Source: Glutamicibacter sp. JL.03c (lineage in GTDB: Bacteria; Actinomycetota; Actinomycetes; Actinomycetales; Micrococcaceae). From it: a stretch of DNA of 64,000 bases. The position numbers were made by a program, and so were the translations under genes. This document shows positions 35,789-44,491 of this stretch, piece by piece (the first letter of the stretch is position 1; each line of letters opens with the position of its first letter). Location: positions 1,364,001 through 1,428,000 of the forward strand of contig NZ_CP107575.1 of NCBI RefSeq assembly GCF_025854375.1, given 5' to 3'. The notes under the pieces were generated by a model, which saw nothing but the letters and a program-made list of their open reading frames with translations, had not been told where the DNA came from and ran no database searches.

Positions 35789-36850
35789 ATGACGCCTCAA
35801 ACAGAACGCCTGCGCGTGGGAATCGCCGTAGGCCTCCCTGCTGCAGATCTTGAACTCATGCAGGAACTCGAACCTCGCCTGGACTTTGTCTATGAACCAG
35901 GACTCTACCGGCCACAACGCTGGCAAGGAGACTGGGAAGGGGATCCTCGCTTCACCCGCACTGCCGAACAGGCCAAGCGTTATGAAGAAATCGTCACCTC
36001 CTCGCAAGCGCTCTTCGGCATCCCGGACGTCAACCCGCAGCTGCTGAAGAACACCGTCAAGCAGAACCAGGACCTTATCTGGGTTCACACCACTGCTGCT
36101 GGCGGCGGTGCGCAAGTAAAGGCTGCGGGCCTGAGCTCCGAGGAGCTGGATCGAGTCACCTTCACTACCAGTGCCGGCGTGCATGGATCCACCTTGGCGG
36201 AGTTCGCGCTCTTTGGCGTGCTTGCCGGAGCGAAGAATCTTCGCAAGCTGGAGGCCGATCAGGCGAACAAGTTCTGGCCTTCCGAGCGCTGGGGCATGCG
36301 CCACCTGGATGAGATGACCATCCTGGTGGTTGGCTTGGGCGGAATCGGCACCGCGGTGGTTGAACGCTTCAATGCCTGCGGCTCGACCGTGTGGGGAACG
36401 TCGCGCAGCGGCAAGCCAGTGGAAGGTGTGGATCGCCTCATTGATCCGGCCAAGATCGCCGACGTTGCTGGCGAGGTTGATGCCATAGTGGCTACGCTCC
36501 CGGGAACTAGGAGCACCGAAGGATTGCTCGGCGCTGATGTGTTCGAAGCGGTCAAGGATGGAACGATCTTCGTCAATGTGGGACGTGGAACGGTAGTTGA
36601 TGAGTCGGCACTGATTCCTGCACTGGAAGCTGGCCGCATAGGCTTCGCCGCGCTGGATGTCGTGGCCCAGGAACCCCTGGATCCCAACAGCGTGCTGTGG
36701 GAGCACCCGAACGTTCTGATTAGCCCGCATACCTCTGCGCTCAGCAGGCAGGAAACCACTCGCATCGCTCGGCTCTTCGCCTGCAACGCAACACGTATTC
36801 TGGATGGAAAGGCTGTGCGGAACAAGGTCGACACCGTAGAGTTCTACTAA
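35789..36850 (+). CDS. D-isomer-specific 2-hydroxyacid dehydrogenase
   Basis: 353 residues. The NAD fold VVGLGGIGTAVVERF, the catalytic Arg in NVGRGTVVDE, the Glu in DVVAQEPLDP and the His in ISPHTSALS are all present, so it should reduce or oxidise a D-2-hydroxyacid. The N-terminal substrate domain is long and contains an unusual aromatic stretch YRPQRWQGDWEGD. GGAAGG lies about 11 bp before the ATG. The next gene (IclR) starts inside its stop codon (TAATG). Confidence 0.94.
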   Translation: MTPQTERLRVGIAVGLPAADLELMQELEPRLDFVYEPGLYRPQRWQGDWEGDPRFTRTAEQAKRYEEIVTSSQALFGIPDVNPQLLKNTVKQNQDLIWVHTTAAGGGAQVKAAGLSSEELDRVTFTTSAGVHGSTLAEFALFGVLAGAKNLRKLEADQANKFWPSERWGMRHLDEMTILVVGLGGIGTAVVERFNACGSTVWGTSRSGKPVEGVDRLIDPAKIADVAGEVDAIVATLPGTRSTEGLLGADVFEAVKDGTIFVNVGRGTVVDESALIPALEAGRIGFAALDVVAQEPLDPNSVLWEHPNVLISPHTSALSRQETTRIARLFACNATRILDGKAVRNKVDTVEFY

Positions 36851-37668
36851 TGACAAGCGTGAATGAGGCTGTAGAAGAATCAGGCGAACGTCCAAGCCGG
36901 GATCCTGCTCCCGCGGTAACTCGTGCCTTGGCGATCCTTGGCCTGCTTGCGGAAGCCGAAGGGCGTTCGCTGTCCCTGAGCGAGCTGGCGCGCACCTTGG
37001 GCATCGCCAAATCCTCGTGCGCAAATCTCTGCCAAGCACTGGAAGACGGCGAAATGATTCGCCGCACCAGCGAGGGATTCGGGCTGGGCCGCAGGAACGC
37101 TGAACTTGGGGGAGCATACTCGGTGCAATTCAACCAAGTGCGTGAATTCTTCGGGCTGATTTCCTCATCGCCGACACTGCGTGGTGAGCTGGTGCAAATC
37201 GCCATGCTGGACGGTGCCGAAGCTTTGTACTTGGCCCGGCATGAAGGCCGTATGCCCTACCGCTTTGGCGCACCCCTCGGCTCGCGACTACCTGCGGTGA
37301 TGAGCGCGGCAGGCAATGCCCTGCTGCTTTCGCTTGATGAAGAGCAGCTGGCGCTCATTATGGAGAAAGAGCTGCCTCGGCGCAGCAGCGTCGATGGCCA
37401 TGAACTCACTGGCGAGGAACTGCGCGAAAGGCTGGCGCTTGCCCGTGAACGTGGCTTCGCAGTGGATGATGGCCGATCGACCAGCGGGGTGATGGGCGTG
37501 GCCGTGCCCCTGGCAGCCTGGTCGCCTGGTGATCCTCCGTTGGCGCTGGGGACGGCGCTGCCAGTGGATCAGGCCGACCCGCTGCGGATTGCCGCGGTGG
37601 GCACGGCTTTGCGAGAAGTTGCCGCCCGGCTGGAAAACCCGTGGAGGCAACGGGCGGCGCGTGGATAA
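36850..37668 (+). CDS. IclR-family regulator of the hydroxyacid cluster
   Basis: 272 residues. Winged helix about 22-85 (VTRALAILGLLAEAEG, LSLSELARTLGIAKSSCANLC), then the IclR effector domain with PLGSRLPAVMSAAGNALL, ARERGFAVDDGRSTSGVMGVAVPL. It is translationally coupled to the dehydrogenase through TAATG. The likely targets are the two promoters carrying the shared element (35726-35745 and 37796-37811). Confidence 0.94.
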   Translation: MTSVNEAVEESGERPSRDPAPAVTRALAILGLLAEAEGRSLSLSELARTLGIAKSSCANLCQALEDGEMIRRTSEGFGLGRRNAELGGAYSVQFNQVREFFGLISSSPTLRGELVQIAMLDGAEALYLARHEGRMPYRFGAPLGSRLPAVMSAAGNALLLSLDEEQLALIMEKELPRRSSVDGHELTGEELRERLALARERGFAVDDGRSTSGVMGVAVPLAAWSPGDPPLALGTALPVDQADPLRIAAVGTALREVAARLENPWRQRAARG

Positions 37669-37701
37669 ACGCCATCTGATAACCGAATAGTTTTGCGATA
37701 A

Positions 37702-37747
37702 CTCGCCCCATTCTTCCTCTCTGCAGGAAGGGTGGGGCGAGCTTTTG
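37702..37747 (+). terminator. Rho-independent terminator after the IclR gene
   Basis: 16-bp stem (37702-37717 and 37726-37741) with two G-U pairs and an 8-nt loop, followed by CTTTTG. It separates the regulator from the transporter, which then needs its own promoter. Confidence 0.88.
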
Positions 37748-37795
37748 CCATGAGGTGGAATCTTCCGGAAAAATAATGCGTTCACTATGTTGTAC

Positions 37796-37811
37796 GCTGT
37801 TCGATATGCTG
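37796..37811. promoter_or_regulatory. Candidate IclR operator, copy 2
   Basis: GCTGTTCGATATGCTG, differing only by purine transitions from the 16-mer at 35730-35745, and lying 54 bp before the transporter start. Confidence 0.6.
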
Positions 37812-37864
37812 GTATCTTCGATGCAGGTAGAAGTGATGTGCTTCACTCGTCAAAGGAGACCACC

Positions 37865-39343
37865 ATGAATTCATCGCCAACAGGAGCCCAAAGCTCCGGC
37901 GGTTCGGCGCTGGACGCCGACTACGCAAAGAACCTTCAACGCGCCACCTTGGCATCAAGCATCGGCAGTGCCCTGGAATACTTCGACTTCGCGCTGTACG
38001 GTCTCGCTACGGCGTTGATCTTCAATGTGCTCTTCTTCCCGCAAGGGGATCCAGCCATGGCCACGGTGGCAGCATTCGCCACCTTTGGCGTGGGTTTCGT
38101 AGCTCGTCCCTTCGGCGGAATGTTCTTCGGCATGTTGGGCGACAAACTGGGGCGAAAGATCGTCCTGATCATCACCATCATGCTGATGGGTGGCGCATCC
38201 ACTTTGATCGGCGTACTGCCGACCTACCAGATGGCCGGCATCTGGTCACCAATCCTCCTGGTGCTGTTGCGATTGCTGCAGGGCTTTGGCGCAGGCGCAG
38301 AACAGGCCGGCGCAACCGTCCTGATGGCCGAGTACTCGCCAACTGGCCGCCGTGGTTTCTTCTCGGCGCTCCCATTTATCGGCATTCAGGCCGGAACGCT
38401 GCTAGCCGCGGTAGTCTTCTCGCTGCTGACCATGTTGCCCGAGGAAGCGCTGATGTCGTGGGGCTGGCGCGTGCCATTCCTAGCATCCTTCCTGCTGATC
38501 ATCTTGGCGGTTCTGATCCGTGCGAAGTTGGAAGAAACCCCGACCTTCGTGGAGATGGAAAAGCGCGAGCAGGTTTCCGAGCATCCGATGCGTGAACTCT
38601 TCCGCAATGGCTTCCCAGGCGTGCTGGTGGGCATTGGACTGCGCATGGCCGAAAACGGCGGCTCCTACATGTTCCAGGGCCTGGCGCTGAGCTTCTTTGT
38701 CACTGTCGTCGGTCCGGAAGCCGACAAGGGGCTGCTGACCTGGGGAGTGACCATCGGCTCGCTGATCGGCGTATTCTCAGTGCCATTCGCCGGAGCGCTC
38801 TCGGACCGCTTTGGCCGCAGAATCGTCTACCGTGTAGGCGCCATCTTCATGCTCGTGTACTCGTTGCCAGCGTGGTGGGCGCTGACAATGGGCAGCCATG
38901 CACTGGCCGTCGCCGTCATCGCGATCGGCATTGGTTGTGGCGTTGCCACCATGCTTGGCCCACAGTGCGCCATGCTTCCTGAACTCTTCGGCAGCCGCCA
39001 CCGTTACCTTGGCGTTGCCATGGCACGCGAAATCTCTGCCGTGCTCGCCGGCGGCCTTGCCGGCGTCTTGGGCGCCTACCTGATTGCAATCACCGATGGC
39101 AGCTGGCTGGTGCTGGGACTGTACATGGCAGTGCTTTCCGCCATCACCCTGGGCTCGACATTCCTGGTACCTGAAACCCTGCGTCGTGACCTGACCCGTA
39201 CCGACGATGCAGTGAAGATCTCCTCGGTTGAGGCAGGCGACGACGTCTGGCTCAAGGGAAGCCAGGGCATGGGAGCTTCGGCGGTCTCTGCCCGCACCTC
39301 ATTCACGGTGGACCGCGAAACGGTGACCGCTGACGAGCGCTAA
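37865..39343 (+). CDS. MHS-family MFS transporter (organic acid/betaine type)
   Basis: 492 residues from the ATG at 37865 (AGGAG 6 bp upstream). Twelve predicted helices. Family marks: GSALEYFDFALYGLAT in helix 1, GDKLGRK in the loop 2-3, LLRLLQGFGAGAEQAGATVLMAE in helix 4, and GALSDRFGRR in loop 8-9. MHS members are proton symporters for citrate, ketoglutarate, proline/betaine, shikimate and other carboxylates. The shared operator element with the two dehydrogenases suggests uptake of the hydroxyacid that they metabolise. Confidence 0.94.
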   Translation: MNSSPTGAQSSGGSALDADYAKNLQRATLASSIGSALEYFDFALYGLATALIFNVLFFPQGDPAMATVAAFATFGVGFVARPFGGMFFGMLGDKLGRKIVLIITIMLMGGASTLIGVLPTYQMAGIWSPILLVLLRLLQGFGAGAEQAGATVLMAEYSPTGRRGFFSALPFIGIQAGTLLAAVVFSLLTMLPEEALMSWGWRVPFLASFLLIILAVLIRAKLEETPTFVEMEKREQVSEHPMRELFRNGFPGVLVGIGLRMAENGGSYMFQGLALSFFVTVVGPEADKGLLTWGVTIGSLIGVFSVPFAGALSDRFGRRIVYRVGAIFMLVYSLPAWWALTMGSHALAVAVIAIGIGCGVATMLGPQCAMLPELFGSRHRYLGVAMAREISAVLAGGLAGVLGAYLIAITDGSWLVLGLYMAVLSAITLGSTFLVPETLRRDLTRTDDAVKISSVEAGDDVWLKGSQGMGASAVSARTSFTVDRETVTADER

Positions 39344-39373
39344 CCACGGCTACCAAGAACCCTGACAGAGAAC

Positions 39374-39414
39374 GCGGGATTCTCCGGGCACCATAGTTGC
39401 TCGGAGAATCCCGC
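39374..39414 (+). terminator. Terminator after the MHS transporter
   Basis: Perfect 13-bp stem (39374-39386 and 39402-39414) with a 15-nt loop, 30 bp past the stop, followed by TTAAAG. Confidence 0.8.
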
Positions 39415-39801
39415 TTAAAGGGGCTCTGTTAGATGGCTTTCCTGCCAGAGGAGGTGCAATAACGACTTTTCCTCTAGGCACGGACAGCGAGCGCTAGGTG
39501 CACAAATCTTGGTCCGGCTCATTAGCTGACGCAGAATTCTGTCTACTTTAAAGTAGCAAGCGGAAAGTATTCCTCCTCACTAAGTTGAGAATTCAGTGCT
39601 GATTTGGCCAAATTTAGATGCGTGGACGTGTGAGATATGGCAAAGTAACTACGGGAACGTACGCCTAAACGGTGCTCGGGACCGGCACAGCCTCGCGGCT
39701 GAAGCCAAAAATTAAATCAACTCGCATCGCTCGCTCGGGGAACACCGCAAATACAAGGAATGTGGAAAGCGGCTACCCCGATCCACGAAAAGAAGGACCT
39801 G
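39415..39801. other. Long leader/promoter region of the SH3b peptidase gene
   Basis: AT-rich from 39530 to 39640, consistent with promoter DNA. From about 39650 to 39790 it becomes GC-rich with complementary tracts (for example TCGGGGAA near 39738 and TACCCCGA near 39775), suggesting a structured 5' leader. No gene is supported. Confidence 0.4.
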
Positions 39802-41208
39802 ATGAGGATTCCTGGACGCACCGCCGCAGTAGCGCTGGCACTAACCATGACCATCGGCACGGGTGCTCAGGCCACGGTGGCAACCGCCGCCAACGCCGAC
39901 GTTCCCAAGTCAATGCCTTCAAACAAGCTCAACGTGGTCGCTGCGAAAGCTTCGACGACCAAGCGCACTGCTGCGAACCTGCGCCTGCGTGCCAAAGCAA
40001 CGACCGCGTCAGCAACCTTGGCAGTCATTCCCAAGGGCACCAAGGTCACCGTTCTGGCGACCAGCGGCAAGTGGAGCAAGGTCAAATACGCTGGAAAGAC
40101 CGGCTGGTCTTCCAATTCGTACTTGGAAACCGTCGCTTCATCGCCGAAGACCGATAGCGGCACCGCTCGCTACACCACCGCGAATCTGAACCTGCGCGCC
40201 GGAGCAGGAACAGGCTACCGTTCCTTGGGCGTCATACCCAAGGGTGAACGAGTAACCGTACTGCAAACTTCCAAAGGGTGGGCGAAGATCGGTTCTTCCA
40301 AAGGCACAGGATGGTCCAGCCTGAGCTACCTCAAGTCTGCACCGAGTACCTCAAACCCGCAGAAGCCCAAGCCGGAATCGTCGAGCACCACCGGATACAC
40401 GACGGCCAATTTGAACCTTCGATCCGGGGCTGGAATCTCCTACCGTTCCGTGGGAGTGATCCCTGCGGGCGAAAAAATCAAGATCTATCGCTACTCGGGC
40501 AACTGGGCCCAGGTCTCTTCATCCAAGGGAACCGGATGGGTCAGCAAGTCCTATGTGGGCAAGGCTCCTGCCTCGCCTTCTCCACAGCCGGAACAGACGC
40601 CCTCCACGGTGGCCTACGCGACCGCGGGTGTGAACCTTCGCTCTGGCGCGGGCACCAGCTACCGCGTGCTCGGCGTTGTCCAAGCGGGGGAGAAGGTCAC
40701 AGTTCGCTCATCGTCAAACGGCTGGTCCAAGGTCTCCACCAAGATCGGCAGCGGCTACATCAGCTCCAAGTACCTCACTACTTCGGAACTGAGCACGGTC
40801 CGCAGCGATACGCAGCTGGTCATCGATACAGTGCGTCGCCTTTTCAGCGGTGACTACACTTCGCTGGGCACTATCCGTCCCGGTTCCGCTGGCCACAGTT
40901 CTGGACGCGCTGTGGACGTGATGATGGCCAATTACAAGAGCGCATCCGGGATCAAAGCGGGCGACCGCATTGCCCAGTTCCTCCTGGACAACCGTGCGCA
41001 GCTGGGGATCAGTTACCTGATTTGGCAGGACAAGATCTGGCTGTCTGCTTCTAAGGGCTGGGAGCCTTACTCCACTTCGGGCAAGTACGGCACGCAGTTC
41101 ACCAACAACTGGACTGACACCACCAGGCATATGGATCACATCCATGTGGAAACCCATGGCAGTTCGGCCACCGGTGGCGCGTTGAACTACCGCGCGCTGA
41201 ACGGCTAA
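39802..41208 (+). CDS. Secreted four-SH3b protein with C-terminal M15-like peptidase domain
   Basis: 468 residues from the ATG at 39802 (AAGGA 6 bp upstream). A signal peptide ends near residue 30. Four bacterial SH3 domains follow (about 50-107, 120-178, 192-250, 266-325), each with the ANLNLRxGxGTxYRxLGVxPxG core and a GTGW strand. The C-terminal domain (about 330-468) carries GHSSGRAVDVM and HMDHIHVE, the His-Asp and His zinc-ligand pattern of LAS/M15-like peptidases. I infer peptidoglycan binding by SH3b and stem-peptide hydrolysis. There is no anchor. Compare the gene at 42265, with the opposite domain order. Confidence 0.88.
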   Translation: MRIPGRTAAVALALTMTIGTGAQATVATAANADVPKSMPSNKLNVVAAKASTTKRTAANLRLRAKATTASATLAVIPKGTKVTVLATSGKWSKVKYAGKTGWSSNSYLETVASSPKTDSGTARYTTANLNLRAGAGTGYRSLGVIPKGERVTVLQTSKGWAKIGSSKGTGWSSLSYLKSAPSTSNPQKPKPESSSTTGYTTANLNLRSGAGISYRSVGVIPAGEKIKIYRYSGNWAQVSSSKGTGWVSKSYVGKAPASPSPQPEQTPSTVAYATAGVNLRSGAGTSYRVLGVVQAGEKVTVRSSSNGWSKVSTKIGSGYISSKYLTTSELSTVRSDTQLVIDTVRRLFSGDYTSLGTIRPGSAGHSSGRAVDVMMANYKSASGIKAGDRIAQFLLDNRAQLGISYLIWQDKIWLSASKGWEPYSTSGKYGTQFTNNWTDTTRHMDHIHVETHGSSATGGALNYRALNG

Positions 41209-41232
41209 TCAATAGCAACATCGGAGCTCGAA

Positions 41233-41270
41233 CGGCCACCGAAATCCCATATCAAGAGTTTCGGTGGCCG
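41233..41270 (+). terminator. Terminator after the four-SH3b peptidase
   Basis: Perfect 12-bp stem (41233-41244 and 41259-41270) with a 14-nt loop, 25 bp past the stop. No T-run. Confidence 0.7.
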
Positions 41271-41603
41271 GTCCTGATTCGGCCCAAGAACGAAAGCGCG
41301 TGAACCAGCATTTTCGAGTACCAGAGGCAAGTATCCGAACTCGATGAGGCTTCAAGAGCCAGAAAAATTGCGCAGTAGGCAGCGGCCACGGCGGGCGGTC
41401 ACGTCGCCGGGGAATCTTCGCCCGAGCAATGAGAAATCATTCTCCGGCAACAGGCATGGTCTGCGGGGTGCACAAGCTGTTGCAGGGATCAGTAGCCGGC
41501 ATTCCGTTGACGAATAACAACCATATTTCACGGCTGCGGAAAGCATGAGCTTGCCCGTTAAACCGATCCCGGCCTCTCCAGCCGACGAGCAGAAAGGGTG
41601 CAG

Positions 41604-41972
41604 GTGGGCAATTTTCCAGCGTCGTACGAATGCCTGAAGTATCACCTGAGCGAGCTCGGGGAGTTCTCGGTCCTCCCGCCCAATGATCGCGGCGCAGCAT
41701 TCCTGAAGTACGCGGAGACGGGAGTGCTCTACGCTTTCGATAGGGATTTTTCCGGAGTCATGGACATGGTCATGCTCACGGACGGGGAAAGCCTCTGGCC
41801 AGACATGGATGCGCTTCAGGCGAAGATGTCGTTGTTTTCCGTACACGTCCATGAAACCGTCGAATTGGCTGCCGACGGGGATTGCATTTTGTACTGGGGC
41901 AAAGATGGTCTTCGCTCCAAGCATGGAAGCCTACCTCGTGCGGTGATCTCTGAAACGCCCCTTATTCCGTGA
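41604..41972 (+). CDS. Hypothetical cytosolic protein
   Basis: 122 residues from the GTG at 41604 (GAAAGG 6 bp upstream; a GTG two codons earlier is possible). Acidic, without signal peptide or membrane segment. The composition is natural for a folded protein (YECLKYHLSELGEF, TGVLYAFDRDFSGVMDMVML, DGDCILYWGKDG). I do not recognise a family. It lies between two secreted cell-wall peptidases in a stretch otherwise poor in genes. The 395 bp before it contain only the upstream terminator and no other gene that I can support. Confidence 0.55.
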   Translation: MGNFPASYECLKYHLSELGEFSVLPPNDRGAAFLKYAETGVLYAFDRDFSGVMDMVMLTDGESLWPDMDALQAKMSLFSVHVHETVELAADGDCILYWGKDGLRSKHGSLPRAVISETPLIP

Positions 41973-42024
41973 TTCTGCACGTGCTGCGAACCGTTTCCGG
42001 CTCGCGCATGGGGCGTGGGATTTG

Positions 42025-42192
42025 ATGCGATTTGCGGGTACTTGTCGACTCGCGTGCCTGATAAGTAAACGGGCAGCATATGGGATGGCTGCGGGCGAGC
42101 AGAGCAGGTGGTTCGCTGTAGAGGACTTCGGAATCGATGGCGAGAGGCATTTGGGTAACCTGTTGGGGTTGATGGACGCGATCAGAAAATAG
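42025..42192 (+). CDS. Possible small protein (55 residues), doubtful
   Basis: ATG at 42025, TAG at 42190-42192. The C-terminal half (RWFAVEDFGIDGERHLGNLL) looks protein-like, with a charged amphipathic ending LMDAIRK. The N-terminal half is Arg/Cys-rich and less convincing, so this may be the in-frame remnant of a longer, decayed gene. A GGGCGTGGG tract lies just upstream. No family recognised. Confidence 0.3.
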   Translation: MRFAGTCRLACLISKRAAYGMAAGEQSRWFAVEDFGIDGERHLGNLLGLMDAIRK

Positions 42193-42204
42193 GATGCGGA
42201 CATT

Positions 42205-42251
42205 ACAAGACAGCGCCGCCTCAACATTCGAGCTAAGGGGCGCTGTCTTGT
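42205..42251. terminator. Hairpin downstream of the VanY-like gene
   Basis: Perfect 13-bp stem (42205-42217 and 42239-42251) with a 21-nt loop, between the convergent small ORF and the peptidase gene; it could serve both strands. Confidence 0.65.
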
Positions 42252-42264
42252 GTTGCAAGTTTTT

Positions 42265-43458
42265 CTAGCGTAGGTACTTGCCTGAGACCCAGCCGGTCTT
42301 CGAGGAATACTTGACCTCGTACCAACCCGGCTTCTTCGAGCCCGTCAAAGTCACCTTCTTGCCCTTGGGGATGGTGAGAATCACACGGTGGTTGGTTCCT
42401 GCACCGCTGCGCATATTCAGATTAGCGACAGTCTTTTTGGTAGAAGACTTCGGGCTGGACTTCTGCTTCTGGCCATTGGACTTTGGCGCGGAATTCGAGA
42501 AGTTGTTCAGGTACTTGCCGGATACCCAGCCCGACTTGCCCGAGTACTTCACTGGATACCAGCCGGACTTCTTTGAGCCAGTGATCGTTACCTGCTTGCC
42601 ACGTGGAATCGTCAAGACCACTCGATGGCCCGTGCCAAGGCCAGCGCGCATGTTGAGATTCACGGTGGTCCTAGCAGACTTGGCTTGAGTGTTCTTGGAA
42701 TTCTTAGCCGAAGTATCCTTGGAATTGCTACCTGCGACGCCGTAGTATGCCTCAAGAGTCTTTGCGCCTGAGCTCTTGTAGCTCTTGGCGAGCGAAGTGC
42801 CCAAGTAGCGGAAGTGCCATGGCTCGAACGAGTAACCGGTGACCGATTCCTGGCCCTTGGGGTAGCGGAGAATGAAGCCATACTTGTGTGCGTTCTTGGC
42901 CACCCACTTGCCAACCGGAGTGTTGGCGAAGCAGGCTTGGAGGCCACACTCGCCATTTCGATTGCCAACATCAATGGCCAACCCGGTTTGGTGTTCGCTC
43001 GTACCTGGAACCGCGGAGATCTTGGACGCGTAGCTCTTCCCGTAGATCCGGGTGTAGTAGTTGTACAGCTCGGCTTGGCGAGCATAGGAGCGGTAACCGC
43101 TGACGGCTCGAATGTGAACGCCATCCTTGGCCGCTGCCTTGACCATCTTGGAGTAAGCCTCCGCTGCCGAGGACTTCAGCCGGACGTTGGTGCCTTTAAC
43201 TGCCACGGTCTTGGGAGCATATTTCTTGGGGCTCAGTGGATACTTCTTGTTGACGAAGACATCCGTCTTGCTCGGATCACGCTGAATCTTCTTCGCGGCA
43301 ATCTGCACTGCAGAATTCACCGACACTGACTGCGCCACCTGAGTCGTTGAAGTCGCTTTTGGCGCCGCATTGGCAGGGGACAGCGGCAATAAGGCAACCA
43401 TGAGCGTCGCCGAGATTGTTGCAGCGAGTGGGACTTTCAAGGCACGCGGCTGTTTCAT
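42265..43458 (-). CDS. Secreted VanY-type D,D-carboxypeptidase with two C-terminal SH3b domains
   Basis: 397 residues from the ATG at 43458 (GGAG 6 bp upstream). A signal peptide ends near ANAA (about residue 31). The M15B domain (about 70-230) has SGYRSYARQ, the zinc ligands H156 and D163 in SEHQTGLAIDVG, and E212/H215 in EPWHFRY; a Cys pair (C171, C176) may form a disulfide. Two SH3b domains (about 262-315 and 345-397), joined by Lys/Ser-rich linkers, end in WVSGKYL. It would trim D-Ala-D-Ala stems in the wall. Domain order is peptidase then SH3b, opposite to the gene at 39802. Confidence 0.93.
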   Translation of the reverse strand: MKQPRALKVPLAATISATLMVALLPLSPANAAPKATSTTQVAQSVSVNSAVQIAAKKIQRDPSKTDVFVNKKYPLSPKKYAPKTVAVKGTNVRLKSSAAEAYSKMVKAAAKDGVHIRAVSGYRSYARQAELYNYYTRIYGKSYASKISAVPGTSEHQTGLAIDVGNRNGECGLQACFANTPVGKWVAKNAHKYGFILRYPKGQESVTGYSFEPWHFRYLGTSLAKSYKSSGAKTLEAYYGVAGSNSKDTSAKNSKNTQAKSARTTVNLNMRAGLGTGHRVVLTIPRGKQVTITGSKKSGWYPVKYSGKSGWVSGKYLNNFSNSAPKSNGQKQKSSPKSSTKKTVANLNMRSGAGTNHRVILTIPKGKKVTLTGSKKPGWYEVKYSSKTGWVSGKYLR

Positions 43459-43913
43459 TGGTTCTCCATTGCAAGTGATGGAAGATGCGACCCTAATTGC
43501 ATCACTATTCACGACTCGATTCAAGGTTTCTGCAACCGGTTGATGATGAATGGACTAACCACAATTCTCAATGGCGCCGGCTGTGCACGCCATGCACTAA
43601 GTGCCAACGCTCCGTCGAGCCCTGCGGCCTCTAGCGCTGAGCGTTTCCAAGAAGCGCATCCCACTTGAAGGAATCTGAATTGCCGGGAGCTTCTGTGCAG
43701 CATAGTCCATGAAGAGACGCCCAGGCTTCCTGGCCTGAGCTCAGCTGAACAATAGGATTCAAGGACGGGAAGTGAAGGGAAAATGAACATTCGACCCGTG
43801 GCCGTAACCTGCGGATTTCCCGATCATTCTTAGTGGCGCAAGGGCAAGCTGGGAATTGATCGAAGCGTCCGCTGAATTTTTCTTGATCCGCGAGGTTTGG
43901 TAGGTTTGCGATC
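43459..43913. other. Intergenic region with no supported gene
   Basis: Contains the promoter of the VanY-like gene. Two overlapping minus-strand frames (43521-43790 and 43631-43996) run without ribosome sites; the second runs antisense into the acetyltransferase gene. Neither resembles a known family. Confidence 0.4.
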
Positions 43914-44423
43914 ATGCATATCCGTCCCGAAGTCTTTGACGACCGTGCAGCGGTGTATGCAGTAACGCATGCTGCCTTTGCTGGAATTGACCCCATGGTT
44001 GAGCCTGAGGAAGTCGGGTTGCTTCAGAATCTGTTCGGCTGCGAAGAGTATGACTCACGCTTCTCACTCGTGGCGCTCGATGATTCAGTGGTCATCGGCC
44101 ACGTCATTGCGACGTGGGGAAGGATTGGCGGCGAGCCGATGCTGGGGCTCGGGCCGCTGGCTGTAGCGCCGGAATACCAGCACCGTGGTGTCGGATCGAT
44201 TCTGATGCAGAGCATCCACGATCAGGCCGAAGCGGAAGCGCTAAGTGGAATCGTGTTGCTCGGAGCACCGGGATATTACCGCCGTTTTGGCTACGAGCCG
44301 GCTCTGGCTCGCGGCATTTCACCGAGCGACACCAGCTGGGGAGAGCACTTCATGGTGCGCGTCTTCGATGAATCAAGACTTCCGCGGGGCGACTTCCAAT
44401 ACGCCAAGCCATTCGGTGTTTGA
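43914..44423 (+). CDS. GNAT-family N-acetyltransferase
   Basis: 169 residues. Acetyl-CoA-dependent transferase of the YhbS type. The motif A region LGPLAVAPEYQHRGVGSILMQ contains the pyrophosphate-binding Q/R-x-x-G-x-G/A loop, and GAPGYYRRFGYEPA is the typical beta-6/7 segment. The N-terminal HIRPEVFDDRAAVYAVTHAAF fits. Substrate unknown. Stands alone; no operon partner. Confidence 0.92.
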   Translation: MHIRPEVFDDRAAVYAVTHAAFAGIDPMVEPEEVGLLQNLFGCEEYDSRFSLVALDDSVVIGHVIATWGRIGGEPMLGLGPLAVAPEYQHRGVGSILMQSIHDQAEAEALSGIVLLGAPGYYRRFGYEPALARGISPSDTSWGEHFMVRVFDESRLPRGDFQYAKPFGV

Positions 44424-44491
44424 CTAACCAATTAGCTCAGAAAAGCGCCGTGACTATTGTCTAGATTTCTCATCTGGCGTAGACATGGAGC

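Noticed and set aside
43521-43996. Minus-strand frames between the VanY-like and GNAT genes
   Set aside because: They overlap each other and the acetyltransferase start, lack ribosome sites and match nothing.
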